From contig NMRB01001049.1 in assembly GCA_002633025.1 (NCBI GenBank), positions 54,056 through 118,055 of the forward strand: 64,000 nucleotides of DNA, read 5' to 3'. The DNA comes from Notospermus geniculatus (taxonomy: Eukaryota > Nemertea > Pilidiophora > Heteronemertea > Lineidae). The notes under the pieces were generated by a model, which worked only from the letters and a program-made list of their open reading frames with translations, was not told where the DNA came from and made no database searches. Shown piece by piece: positions 48,846 to 59,281 of the stretch (positions are counted from its first letter, which is position 1; each line of letters starts with the position of its first letter). Made by a program: the position numbers and the translations under genes.

Positions 48846-49271
48846 AAAATGATCCACACATTGGCTATTTCAAGGTTTAGCAAATAGCGTGGCCAAGATA
48901 AACAGCGGTGTCTCCCATTTTACCATCAACCAGACCGTCTTCGGAAATCAACAAAGGCCCTCCCGCAGAATTAAAAAGGGGGTTACTGAAAATGTTCATT
49001 CTGTTGAAGACGTCTGTCTCCCATCTATCGCGGATTGATTCAATCTGAAGAATCGCCCAAATGACGCTGGTTGCAGCATAATCTTTGAAATCCAATGTCC
49101 ATCACATTTCTTATGCCCACGTGCAAGATTAGATGTAAACAAAAACAAACGTTCCCATTGGTTCAAATCATCGTTACTATTCGGAATTCACGGTTACGAC
49201 ATAAAGATGACGTAATTCTAGACGAAAGCACTGGCAATAATTCCCATTTTGCTCGGAATCATTCGGGACAG

Positions 49272-49445
49272 ATCGGCAATTCCGAGTGATAATGATATGC
49301 AGACAGGTTCAAGAGGTCGGCGTGGTATAAAACGGAAACCTGCATTTCATTTTGGTATATGGAACGACTTTAGCAGAGCATTTATTTACAGTGCCCGTTA
49401 CGCTACAGTATCACTCGAACGATTCCGCTCATGAATGGGGCTTTG
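49272..49445. repeat. Dispersed repeat copy 2
   Basis: This is the partner of 48645-48845 with scattered substitutions. It is followed by GACTGTCTTCGTCAATAAAC (49456 onward), the unoccupied counterpart of the MITE insertion site at 50081. Confidence 0.8.
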
Positions 49446-49539
49446 TGCAAAACAGACTGTCTTCGTCAATAAACAAAGGCCCTCCCGCTGAAGCAAAGCC
49501 GCCCTATGTTTATATACACGTTCAATATTATTGCACAGT

Positions 49540-49680
49540 GCCCCGGCAAACACTGGCCAACATTGGCAGTTTTTGCCAACCTTGGCGTAGCATTGGCCCA
49601 ACATCGGCAAGAGTTGCTGTTTAGGCGAACTGTCACATCAAACGCTGGTCCAGCGTCGGCCCCGCGTCGGTGGGCCCCAG
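49540..49680. repeat. TTGGC/GCCAA-rich microrepeat
   Basis: Alternating GGCCAACATTGGC, TTGCCAACCTTGGC and GGCCCAACATCGGC motifs over about 130 bp form a cluster of short palindromes without coding content. Confidence 0.6.
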
Positions 49681-50080
49681 TTGACATACAAAGCATAAAA
49701 ACGAAAAAAAATATGAAATTGACAAAGGATATCACTTTTTCTTTACATAAGAATGTTGCTTGCGTTTATAATATTCAGATTAATGGAAAGTAATTTCTAT
49801 CTGAATTATCAGTTTGGTGATGAGAAGCAAGTTTGAGCCGATGATTTGACACCAAACTACTGACGGCTTCAAAAACATTGTGCTTCGAATTTTTTTCACG
49901 AAGTCGTGTCTTCAGACCCTTACAACGTGATCGCGTAATAGACGAATGTTATACCAAAGGAGCACTCTGGGCGGAGTGTATTTTTAAAATCTCAGCCCAG
50001 GAGGTGTGTGTCCCACTCCTTGGGTACCTACCCCTCAATGCCACCGGTAGGCTGCAAATCAACCAGACTGTCTTCGTCAA

Positions 50081-50210
50081 AGGGAGTTTTCGCAAAGCCC
50101 CCGAAACGCCGACGCGAACGCCAAACCCATTGTTCGATGCCACGAAGACAGCACCGAACAAAAGGGTAGACGTTCGCGTTGGCGTTTCGGGGGCTTTGCG
50201 AAAACTCCCT
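50081..50210. mobile_element. MITE with paralogous empty site, 130 bp
   Basis: The perfect terminal repeats AGGGAGTTTTCGCAAAGCCC extend through CCCGAAACGCC on both arms. Its flanks, CTTCGTCAA and AATAAACAAA, compare with the uninterrupted CTTCGTCAATAAACAAA at about 49461-49477. This defines the insertion and a 2-bp AA target duplication. A further partial arm of the family is at about 50302-50340. Confidence 0.9.
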
Positions 50211-51034
50211 AATAAACAAAAGCCCTCCCGCTGAAGTAAAGCCGCCCATATACACGTTCAATATTATTGCACAGTACCAGGACCAAAATGGGCAATATTA
50301 TAGAGTTTTCGCAACGCCCCCGAAACGCCAACGCCGCGAACGTCTGTCCTTNCCAGGATCCACTGGCAGCCAACTCTGGCGTCGAGAGGCGTTCAGTCGA
50401 ACGCTTCTGGACGCCACATTTGGCGGCCAGTGTGCTGCTAGCTTATGGAGGCAACGTCGGAGACAAAATTGCACTCGTGTGCGGCCGGCTTGCGAATTTC
50501 GAACGGCGGGATGCGACATCCTTTGCCCATGACCGATGTCGCGGGAAAAAATGGCTGCGGTATCGCACCGCTCGAATTTCGCGTGAATGGATTCTTCGCC
50601 TCAGGCTACATGGCCAGGAGTTGATCACTCGTATTTCATTGCAGCATCGTTTGATCACCTCACTTATAAATGAATGCGTCTGTAACGTTACCGTTATTTT
50701 GAACCAACTCAGCAATATCTAACTTTTGCATGTTAGTACGTGTAATCTATTTCTGTTACCATTTACATCCACTTTATTATCTACAACCCACCCGTAAGAA
50801 ATCTTTGACGGGATTGGAACAAATTCTCCATCTTGGAAATTCGAACATTTTCACTCAACTTAGCAATACTTAGTATCTAAACCAATGGTAATGTATCGCT
50901 GTTAACATTCATCCATCTTGTCTACAACCAACCCGTTCACCAATTCGTCCCACATTCCAATCGGCGTGCATATCGGAACGAATTCTCCATCTTGGAACTT
51001 CGAACGTTTTTACTCAGCAGATATGTTATTGAGA

Positions 51035-54000
51035 ATGTCACAACCAGAGAACAGCACAGTTCTGGCTTCAGAGGAAAGTGTGGATTCCACAGTCCTAGTG
51101 CTGCGCGTCCTGTACCACATTGTCACGAAATATACCTGGATGCCCATCACTATCGCTGGACTAGTCGGAAATATCCTTTCAATTCTTATCACGCTTCAAA
51201 AAGACAACCGACGAATCTCTACCTGTAACTATATGACAGGTCTAGCAATGGCCGACTCCTCGTCTCTTATCGAATTCATATATGCGTTGGCTATCTTCTT
51301 CTGGGCACCACCCGAACTATCAAGTAAATTCACGGTACAGTAAGTAGGCTACCGGTACACGTGCACCTTTTTAAAGCTTTTCCTCTTAGTGCCAGTCTTG
51401 GAGGAATTCATCTTTTAGTCATTGTATGTGTCCACACAGGCTGCGCGATTATGCACAGACCTGTGTAGCTTTGGAACGCATCACCTCGGCCAGATCTGTC
51501 CGAGGTGTACGTCCGCGACCTCATCGCAGCGTAGGAAAAAAGTAAATCCAAGTTATTGGCTTAACATTCTTTGTTTAATGCAAAAATATTTACAATTTTT
51601 TTGTGAATAATTGTATAGCAAGTAACGATGTTTATAGTTACATGTATTTGGGTCCTAGAAACTACAGAGATCGAGGGATCACATGATCAGCCAAGAAAGC
51701 AGTTCGCTGTCAATCACCCGACGCCATCTTGATTACCCACAATTTAGCCGAATTTTCGAACTTTTTCAAATACATTTCGAATATATTTTATTAGCTGCTT
51801 GCTTGCTAAAATATCTTTATGCAATTCTAGTGGCTTACTTTATGACCTTTCTTTTTTGAACGCCTCTGACAGTGCAAAATCCCATTGAAAAAACCCAAGC
51901 AATGGCAAAATCTTCAAAAAAAGATGGCGGCCGGTAATTTCGCAAACTGTCTATTCAGTTTTGTCCCCGATTTTTCGCCTTTTTCGTCTCACGTTATCTA
52001 TTGACTAGGTATGTAAATCTTTGTTTTAGGATTATAATGTGGTATCATAGCTACACGTCCGCGGTACTTTCTGGCTTTTTTCTCGCCGAGATGACAGTGG
52101 ATAGACTAATCGTTGTGAGATTTCCGATGGNGGTAGTAAATGTTACGATGTTTCAATGTTGTCTAAATATCTATGCAAGTATCCTGTACATTCCTGCTAA
52201 AATTTCAGTCCCAACGAACGTCATGTGTGGCCACCAGGTGGCCATCTTGAAAAATAGAATTTTTGACATCTGTGACCTAGGCAGGAAAGTACTTCTTGGT
52301 GTGTTCAGCTTTATCCTATCTGTCCTGATCCTTCATTATTCTCCACGAGAGTCACAGTTTCACACTTAACCACGGAGACTTATCACAGAGGTGAGCACAA
52401 TGGCCCTGGCCATTTCATTTGAATGAACGCCTCTGACAGTGCAAAACCCCATTGAAAAAACCCAAGCAATGGCAATCTTCAAAGAAAGATGGCGGCCGGT
52501 AATTTCGCAAACTGTCTATTCAATTTTGTCCCCGATTTTTCGCCTTTTTCGTCTCACGTTATCTATTGACTAGGTATGTAAATCTTTGTTTTAGGATTAT
52601 AATGTGGTATCATAGCTACACGTCCGCGGTACTTTCTGGCTTTTTTCTCGCCGAGATGACAGTGGATAGACTAATCGTTGTGAGATTTCCGATGGCAGCT
52701 CCACGACTGTGCACGACTCGCCGAGCCCGTGTGTCCATGGGTGTGACAACCATCGTGATATGTGGCCTCAGCTTATACATAATCTTCACATATAAATTTG
52801 TAGAACTGGAGGGCACAGGTTAGGTTATTTTCACGATGGACTATTATGTATTGGCTACCAGGGGTGACCGCATACAAACTCCGCTAGCACTAGCGGAGCC
52901 CATCCGGTCTGCTGATAGTGCTGTACATTTTTCCATGCATTTTAACACCGATATAGGCTGTCGAAGCACTAAATAAGTGGAGTTTCTATGCGGCTACCCC
53001 TGAACTCTAAAGGTTACCTGAAAGGGTTTCACCGACTTCTGGTTTCGTGTGTAATACTGTAGAGCATTAATCAGGCAGCATAAAACTGAAAACCGCATGA
53101 AAATCGGATCACCCATTTCCAAGTTATGGGAATTTAAAAAGGATGACTACACACCCTGGCGAACAGTAAATTTGGTATAAAACTATAATTATTGGTCCAA
53201 TCTTCATGCAACTTTCACTGAATTGTTTTTTACTCGAACCACCGACTTTTCAGAGAAAAAAATCATGAAATGCCTTTCAGGTGACCTTTAAGCTGCAGCT
53301 GGTACCTACATCCCTGCTTGACAAACTTTAGGAGCGTCCCTTTGTGGTATATAGATATGGATGTTGTCCCATATAGATTTGCATGACATGCGCATGGTCC
53401 TGGTGACGTCCATTCACAATACATGTACATGTATGACAGGATCTTGGTCATCGTCATCAAAATATGCATCTGGTATTTCATCCAAAAAAAAGTCGCACGA
53501 GCGAACAGACTAGAGATATGCTGCCAGAGGGAGGTTGCGCAGCAGCCCGACTCCGACTTCAACTACGAGAATGAGTTGCAGTCCGCTATGGACATCATTG
53601 ATAAAAACGATGTGATAGAAGTTTTTAATTCGTCAAACAGCATAAATTGAAGGCAGACAAATGTGGAATTGCGGATAAATAAAAATTGAAGTCGTAATCC
53701 TAGTCGTTACGACTTGAAACACGGCTACAATATTTGCTATTTACGTGCACTTCCGATTACGAGTCAAAATTGATCTGCCACAAAAGTTATGGCATTTTAC
53801 GATTTGCAAACGTCTATCAAACCGTTTTTATCATGGATGTCTACAGCGCGCAATTCAGACAGGTAGTTGAAGCCGGAGTCGGAAAGCTGCGCAACCTCTC
53901 TAATATCTGTCCTTCCACCGCCCTACCAAAAAATCTTCTATCTCGTTCGATTTTCGCTGGATGATGTCTTCACTGTCACTGGGTAGAACATTGGACGAAA

Positions 54001-55492
54001 GTCCGACGAGAATTTGGTCATGACGACAACAGGGCTTTGGTGAGCCTGGCAGTATTATCTTGTCCAAACAAGGCCATCGGCTGGCTTTGGCCTTGTCCCA
54101 ATCACGTCATCTTTTGCGTTAACTCATAATTAATTGTATGAATCTGACCCCTACTTGACCCCGCTTCCGAACCAATAAGAACTAGTGAAACAAATCGCGG
54201 TTCGGCACTTTCTCTTCTCTTCCCGCACGCATTTGTAACACGGATTTTGATTGGCACGTCGATTTGCCTTCGCACACCGATGATTGGCTCCTCAGAAGCG
54301 GGAAGTGTGATGGATTCAAACAACGCTAGATGGGCGTCAGGCCAGATAGACTGGTGAGAATCAGATGGACAGTAATATTCGTCAAGCCTTCTCTTGTCTG
54401 CACATCCTTCATCATGTCATGTCTTAAAGTCGCATGCACCTTTTTTTGCAGCTTTTATAATCATTTGGCACAAAATTACAATGAAGGAGCTTTTTATTTC
54501 GTGAAAAAATTCCAACCGGTTAGAAAATTATGGTTGATTTTGTGAATGACTCAACTAAAATCAGAATGGGCTAAGACTGCCTCATTAAGTGATGTCACAC
54601 TAGGGAATTTGCATAATGAACATGTCATTTCCCTGATTAGAGCGGCCAAGTAACACCAAATTAAGCAGTGTATGTGATGTGAAATTCAACAAAATGCAAT
54701 TATCATGCAGTAACCATGCATCCAGCGAACTCTGGGTGTGTCAAATTGGAATGAATTCTTCCCTAGTATTATGTCACGAATAAATTAGCATATTTACATA
54801 TTCACAGTATGATTTTTAGCCCAGTGATTTTGACTGACAAAATCCTTTATATCTCGCTTACTATTAAAACATAATTTTATGAAACAAACAGCAAAATGCA
54901 GAATGCTGTACAAAGCTGAAAAAGAGTGAGAATTTATTTTTGTGGTGCACATAGGACTTTAAAAATAACATTCGTGTCCTTTCGTAGATTTCAGTTTGAT
55001 GCGTGTATCTGTGGGAAACGTCCAGTTAGAAACACTTGCTAATTCACTCCAACTGGTCTGCGGGTCCATACTACCCTTTTGCGTTATTGTATTTTGTAAT
55101 TTGTGGATCACCGCTACATTAAGCAGCGCGGCGAAGAAGAGGAACGAAATGGGTGTCGGCAAAGAAGGACAGAAAATTAGAGAAAAAGAAACGAAGTATT
55201 TGACAAAGATGCTCATTTTGGTTAGTTTGGCGTATGTATCATTACGTCAATCCCTTACAGGTTATACGATGTCTTAATTGGAGTCGAGGGGATAAAGGAG
55301 CACTATAAGTTGTGGGAGGAATACTGGTTTTTACGTTTTTATTGCCAGCATTTTATCCTTGTTGAATTCTGGGCATTGAATTATGGCATCAACTTTTACC
55401 TTTACTGCATAGGAGGAGGGAAGAAGTACAGGCAGGATGTCAGGAACACATTGCTGCAGATCTTCTCCTGTTGCAAGAAAGAATACTTCTAG
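51035..55492 (+). CDS. Orphan rhodopsin-class receptor, locus A (frameshifted)
   Basis: Exons 51035-51339 (TM1-TM2; an alternative ATG is at 50918), 52595-52818 (TM3-TM4) and 54988-55492 (TM5-TM7) join in phase. Motifs: N-glycosylation site ENST, GLVGNILSILITLQKD in TM1, MADSSSLIEF in TM2, MTVDRLIVVRFPM replacing DRY, and NYGINFYLYC replacing NPxxY. The C-terminal NTLLQIFSCCKK is cysteine-rich, possibly palmitoylated. The cysteine normally at the start of TM3, and its partner in the second loop, are not seen. Compared with locus B, the TM6 region has 2 extra bases (GTAT doubled at about 55232-55240). These shift the frame and give a stop at 55274, so this copy is a pseudogene unless it is a sequencing error. 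Such lineage-specific receptor expansions are known in echinoderms. The ligand is unknown. Confidence 0.75.
51420..51735. repeat. Dispersed repeat, copy 1 (paired with 56139-56475)
   Basis: It shares ACACAGGCTGCGCGA, GCACAGACCTGTGTAGC, GTACGTCCGCGACCTCATC, a TTCTTTGTTTAATGCAAAAA block and GTTCGCTGTCAATCACCCG with 56139-56475. It contains small internal inverted repeats. It lies in the first intron of receptor locus A. Confidence 0.8.
51857..52131. repeat. Re-copied segment ending at N, with truncated TM3 exon
   Basis: 51857-52130 is nearly identical to 52423-52695 and includes the first 101 bases of the TM3 exon (52030-52130). It breaks off at the N at 52131 in the middle of the exon. This looks like an unmerged overlap or second haplotype joined into the scaffold rather than a real extra exon. 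Confidence 0.8.
52859..53007. mobile_element. Fold-back element in receptor A intron 2
   Basis: The ends CAGGGGTGACCGCATACAAACTCC and GGAGTTTCTATGCGGCTACCCCTG are imperfect inverted repeats. There is an inner palindrome GCTAGCACTAGC. Confidence 0.75.
53525..53925. mobile_element. Fold-back element of about 400 bp in receptor A intron 2
   Basis: Arms CCGACTCCGACTTCAACTA and its inverse extend through long inverted matches (GATAGACGTTT-type, TTCGTCAAACA). A homologous element occupies the matching intron of locus B (60926-61362), so it was inserted before the receptor genes duplicated. Confidence 0.85.
53926..54987. other. Remainder of receptor A intron 2
   Basis: No exon or gene is recognised. 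An open frame of about 73 codons on the minus strand at 54102-54323 has no family resemblance. Confidence 0.5.
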
Positions 55493-55530
55493 ACTAATCA
55501 TCAATTTCAAAGCAATATGTACTGAAATCG

Positions 55531-55671
55531 TGGGCCGTTTTCAAAAAGGGTGTTTAAGACTTACACGCATGTAACTTTGTCAAATGCATGGTGGAAGTGT
55601 GTGCATTTACTGAAGTTACACGCTTCTAAGTCTTAATCACGCGATGATCACCCTTTTTGAATACGGCCCAT
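55531..55671. mobile_element. Fold-back element downstream of receptor A
   Basis: TGGGCCGTTTTCAAAAAGGG and CCCTTTTTGAATACGGCCCA are the terminal repeats, with inner inverted AAGACTTACACGC/AAGTTACACGCTTC blocks. It lies 40 bp after the receptor stop. Confidence 0.85.
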
Positions 55672-56138
55672 GTGTCTACGTTTACATGTAGGTAGGAGAG
55701 GTTTTTGTTTCAATGAAATCAAGGCTTCTGGCGATTTCCGGACGACGGTATCAAGCAATCGGCATGGAACATTGGGCAAGCAATTACATGTACATGTACA
55801 TGTAATTTCCATGTAGTATATTTCCCGTGTTTCAAATTACCTTTTCATCAGCCTGTTTCAAGAAAAAAAAACAATCATGTATGAACATACTGAATAGATG
55901 TGACGTGTGCACTCATTCTTAAAAAATTCTTGTCACCGCAACTTGTCTGTGAATATTGACAAGGCGCTTTAATCAGTCTGACGAGTTACGTCATTCATGA
56001 CATGATTTACTTGTCATGGCGAGTCGCACATCTCTGTGACGAGTTCGGTTTGTCCAATTGACAAGATCTCTTGTTATGACGGTAAGTTGTAGGTGGCAGG
56101 ACATTATTGCGCATGCGCACCCCTCACATCCATCGCTC

Positions 56139-56475
56139 AATTTCCATTGTGTACACACAGGCTGCGCGAGACTGCTTGCGGTGAGACTGCTTATGCACAG
56201 ACCTGTGTAGCCGTGGAACGCATCACATCGGCCAGATTTGGCCGACGTGTACGTCCGCGACCTCATCACAGCGTAGGAATAAAATAAGTCCCAAGTGACT
56301 GGCTTAACATTCTTTGTTTAATGCAAAAATATTTACAGATTTTTTGTGAATAATTGTATGGCAAGTAACAACTATCGTAATAAGTGTAAGCCAGAACATC
56401 GTGGAGGCGTCACCTTGCGGAGGAAATTGAGTAGTTCGCTGTCAATCACCCGGCGCCATCTTGCTTTCCCACAAT
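56139..56475. repeat. Dispersed repeat, copy 2
   Basis: This is the partner of 51420-51735, with a 20-bp insertion near 56167. See that entry for shared blocks. Confidence 0.8.
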
Positions 56476-56577
56476 CCTGTGAGCACAGCGTAACAGATTG
56501 GTGCGAGGCAGGAGCGCCTTCTGTTGTAACAATGCTCAATTTCAAACGCGAGTAAGCAGTAAGCATGCTGTCAGTAT

Positions 56578-56675
56578 CGTTGCCTCATTTGCCGAGTGGG
56601 TTGAGGTGTTAGGTCTACTAGCTTGTATGTTACATGTAGTTTCATAGTTCATAGGTTCGAATCCCATCGTAGGCT
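56578..56675 (+). mobile_element. tRNA-derived SINE head
   Basis: A-box-like TTGCCGAGTGGGTTGAGG and B box GGTTCGAATCCC lie about 60 nt apart, the spacing of a long-variable-arm (Leu/Ser-type) tRNA. The acceptor stem does not pair well and a poor tail follows, so this is a SINE or tRNA relic rather than a working tRNA gene. Confidence 0.6.
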
Positions 56676-56999
56676 TAGAATTTACATGTATTAGGTAGGG
56701 TTTTTCTGTCATACGTAGCTGTTGTTAGTACTTGTAACTACGTACAACAGTCTCCTGGCGCTGAATTTTATCTTTATTTTTTCATATTTAGCCTGAATGA
56801 CAAGATGTATTTGTTTCAATGATAAGACTCTCTTTTCCGAGGATGACAAGTTGAAAACTTGTCAACTGACAAGATAGACCCTGTCAATTTAAGCATATGG
56901 CTGAGAACGAGCGCCAGCTTGTCAGTACGCCAAGAAATTTTTTAGAGTGCGTCTTCCTTTCAAACAGCACTGAAAAACTATTCTTCATCAAAATGACGA

Positions 57000-57185
57000 A
57001 CTTATTAGGTTCGTTTTCATTATCACCAAACTGAGTAGGCCCCTATCTAAATTCGTCAATATGACAAGTCCAGGTTCGTCATTTTGACCAACATAAACAA
57101 GGGTTCGTCAAAATGACAAGTCCACGTTTGTCATTGATGAACCCTTGTTTATGTTCGTCCAGGGTTCGTCAAAATGAATGTAGGC
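57000..57185. repeat. TTCGTCAAAATGACAAG microrepeat
   Basis: Several direct and inverted copies of GTTCGTCAAAATGAC / GTCATTTTGAC occur within about 180 bp. They are short palindromic repeats without coding content. Confidence 0.6.
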
Positions 57186-57449
57186 CTACTGACAACGTAT
57201 ATCAAACAGAATATAGGCTGGAAAGTCATACAAATTCATGCCGACAAAATGTCCAGCACCTGAACGGCCTGAACGGCACCTCAACGGCCAGGGTAGCCAA
57301 GTCGCTTGTGAGATTGCACAAGTAAGGCGTGACTACCGCGGGCATTTTTTATCCGATTTATGTTTCTATGATCGTCTGTTGTACATGATCAAAAATAGGT
57401 ATTTTTGATATGTAATTATAGACAACGACTGAGACATAGCTTTTTTTGA

Positions 57450-57615
57450 GAGTGAAGCAGGTAATGCTGGTTTCTTCGTTTACTGCCAGCATTATTATCC
57501 TTGTTGAAATCTTACTGCCTCGGAGGAGGGAAAAAATGCAAGAAGGTTGTCAGGAACACATTGCTGCAGATCTTCTCCTGTTGCAAGAAAGAATGGGAAT
57601 GCGAATGATTTAAAA
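57450..57615 (+). pseudogene. Decayed third receptor copy (TM7 and tail only)
   Basis: Sequence matching the last exon of loci A and B survives: the TGCCAGCATTATTATCCTTG stretch (CQHFILVEF region), then GGAGGAGGGAAAAAATGCA, then GTCAGGAACACATTGCTGCAG and TCTTCTCCTGTTGCAAGAAA. The segment coding for the core of TM7 is deleted and the frame is lost. It lies between loci A and B on the same strand, so the cluster once had at least three members. Confidence 0.85.
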
Positions 57616-57804
57616 GCAACATTAATGAAATTAATCCATGTGACAATACATGTATCGTGTAAAAGGTACGATGAAAGCCATACCAAGGTTTCTGGCGATT
57701 CCAACTCACAGTAGGCCTATCAAGTAATTGACGCTGAAGATAGAGCAATTTGTTTTATCGCATTGTTTTTATCCATAATGGCATTGTTGTTTTTATCGCA
57801 TGCT

Positions 57805-58720
57805 TTAAAGCCTGCCGCACACGGGAGCTAACTGCTGAGCAAAAAGTCTCTCGAGACCGTTTGCTCAGCAGATAGCTCGCTGTGTGCGCGTGTTTTTCGG
57901 TGAGATTTCTGCCTCGCGAGGTCTTGAGGTGAATATTCAACATGTTTGATATTTCTCGCCTCGAGAGGCGAAAAACTCACCGTGTGCGCGCTACTTGAGC
58001 TACGTGCTGAGGACAGAAATTCCAGGTGGCCAATGAAAACGCTTCCTCCGTTCACATGATTTAAAGATGCCGGTCCCCAACGGAATAGCAGACATGCATG
58101 AAACGGAATACTAGTACGTTGAATTGGAAGTATGTAGTTGAACGATAACTCGTCTTTTTATTGTTGATCAATTCAGATTATAGTGTATGGCAAGCTACAC
58201 CGGAATTTATTCAAGACCCTGAAATAATTAGGTTCAAGAAGTAAAATTTATAATTCTTGGATATGAATTCAAGAAGTAAACGTTTATATCCAGGAAATAG
58301 GGAGGTTCTGCAAGCTTACATTTTACATTTACGATTACGATTTGATGACGTCACGCCTTATGTCAAGAAAGCACGTGACGTGATGGTGTCATCTTTGACT
58401 TGAATCCTCCCGCGCCAGGTGAAAAGAGGGTCGATGTATCCCATTGGCAAGCGCTCTAGGGCAGATGTGTGCCAAGCATTCTTGTCATTTTTACTGCAAC
58501 TGCGAAAAATACCCATTTATGAATGTGTTAAATTGCAAGCAAATTCTTGGATTACAAAATTCAGAACCTCCCTGTTATAAATGTTACTTCTTCATCTGAA
58601 TTGATCGACAAAGTTTCATGCATGTCTGCTATTCCGTTGGGACCGCCATCTTTAAATCATGTGAACGGAGGAAGCGTTTTCATTGGCCACCTAGAATTTT
58701 TGCCCTCAGCACGTAGCTCA
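57805..58720. mobile_element. Composite inverted repeat (truncated fold-back)
   Basis: 58015-58110 and 58615-58720 are inverted copies, sharing GGTGGCCAATGAAAACGCTTCCTCCGTTCACATGA in part and GGAATAGCAGACATGCATGAAAC. The left flank begins GCCTGCCGCACACGGGAGCTA, the terminus of the family seen at 61729-62121, plus a hairpin TGCTGAGCAAA..TTTGCTCAGCA. The right terminus is missing. Confidence 0.7.
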
Positions 58721-59281
58721 TAGATTGACGAATTCTGATAAAGAAACTCCCCTTCATCCACCTGTAGTTTCAAAAAAAAGCCTACTAATCATGCATGAAC
58801 ACGCTGATGTCACGCGTGCAATCTACGTGTTACATTGTAGTATCCTTCTCTCAAAGCATACGCGACATGACTTTCATGATTTACAGACATGTAAGCTTAT
58901 TTATCGGCAAGACGGAAATAGATTTAGTTTGGAAGTCACATTTTCCATTGTTGTTACCTGATCTCCTAATCCATGTGTGTGATATATTTGTGGTGGTATG
59001 CATATAGAAACCTTAAGATATTTTCGTGTTTCGTTGCAGCGCATTCGTTTGATCATACGGATAAATATGGACCATGAATGCGCATAGCGTAACTGTGAGC
59101 GAACTCAGCGAATGTCCATCAATCTATCGCAGTTGGCGGCTTTTGTCTACAACCCATCCGAACACCAATTTGTCCCAGCTTTCCATTGGTGTGGATAGCA
59201 GAAAACCTCTCACGAATTAGAAGCTGGGACGAATGCCCAGTTGGGAACGGCGAACTTTTCACTTGGCAGAAACTATTGATG

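Noticed and set aside
55245-55260. A very short intron (about 26 nt) in receptor A to restore frame
   Set aside because: It would use a GTATCA donor and is far below a workable intron length. Locus B is exonic at this position, so a 2-nt insertion is the simpler reading.
56578-56675. Possible functional Leu/Ser tRNA
   Set aside because: The promoter boxes are good but stems and terminator are poor. Treated as a SINE or relic.
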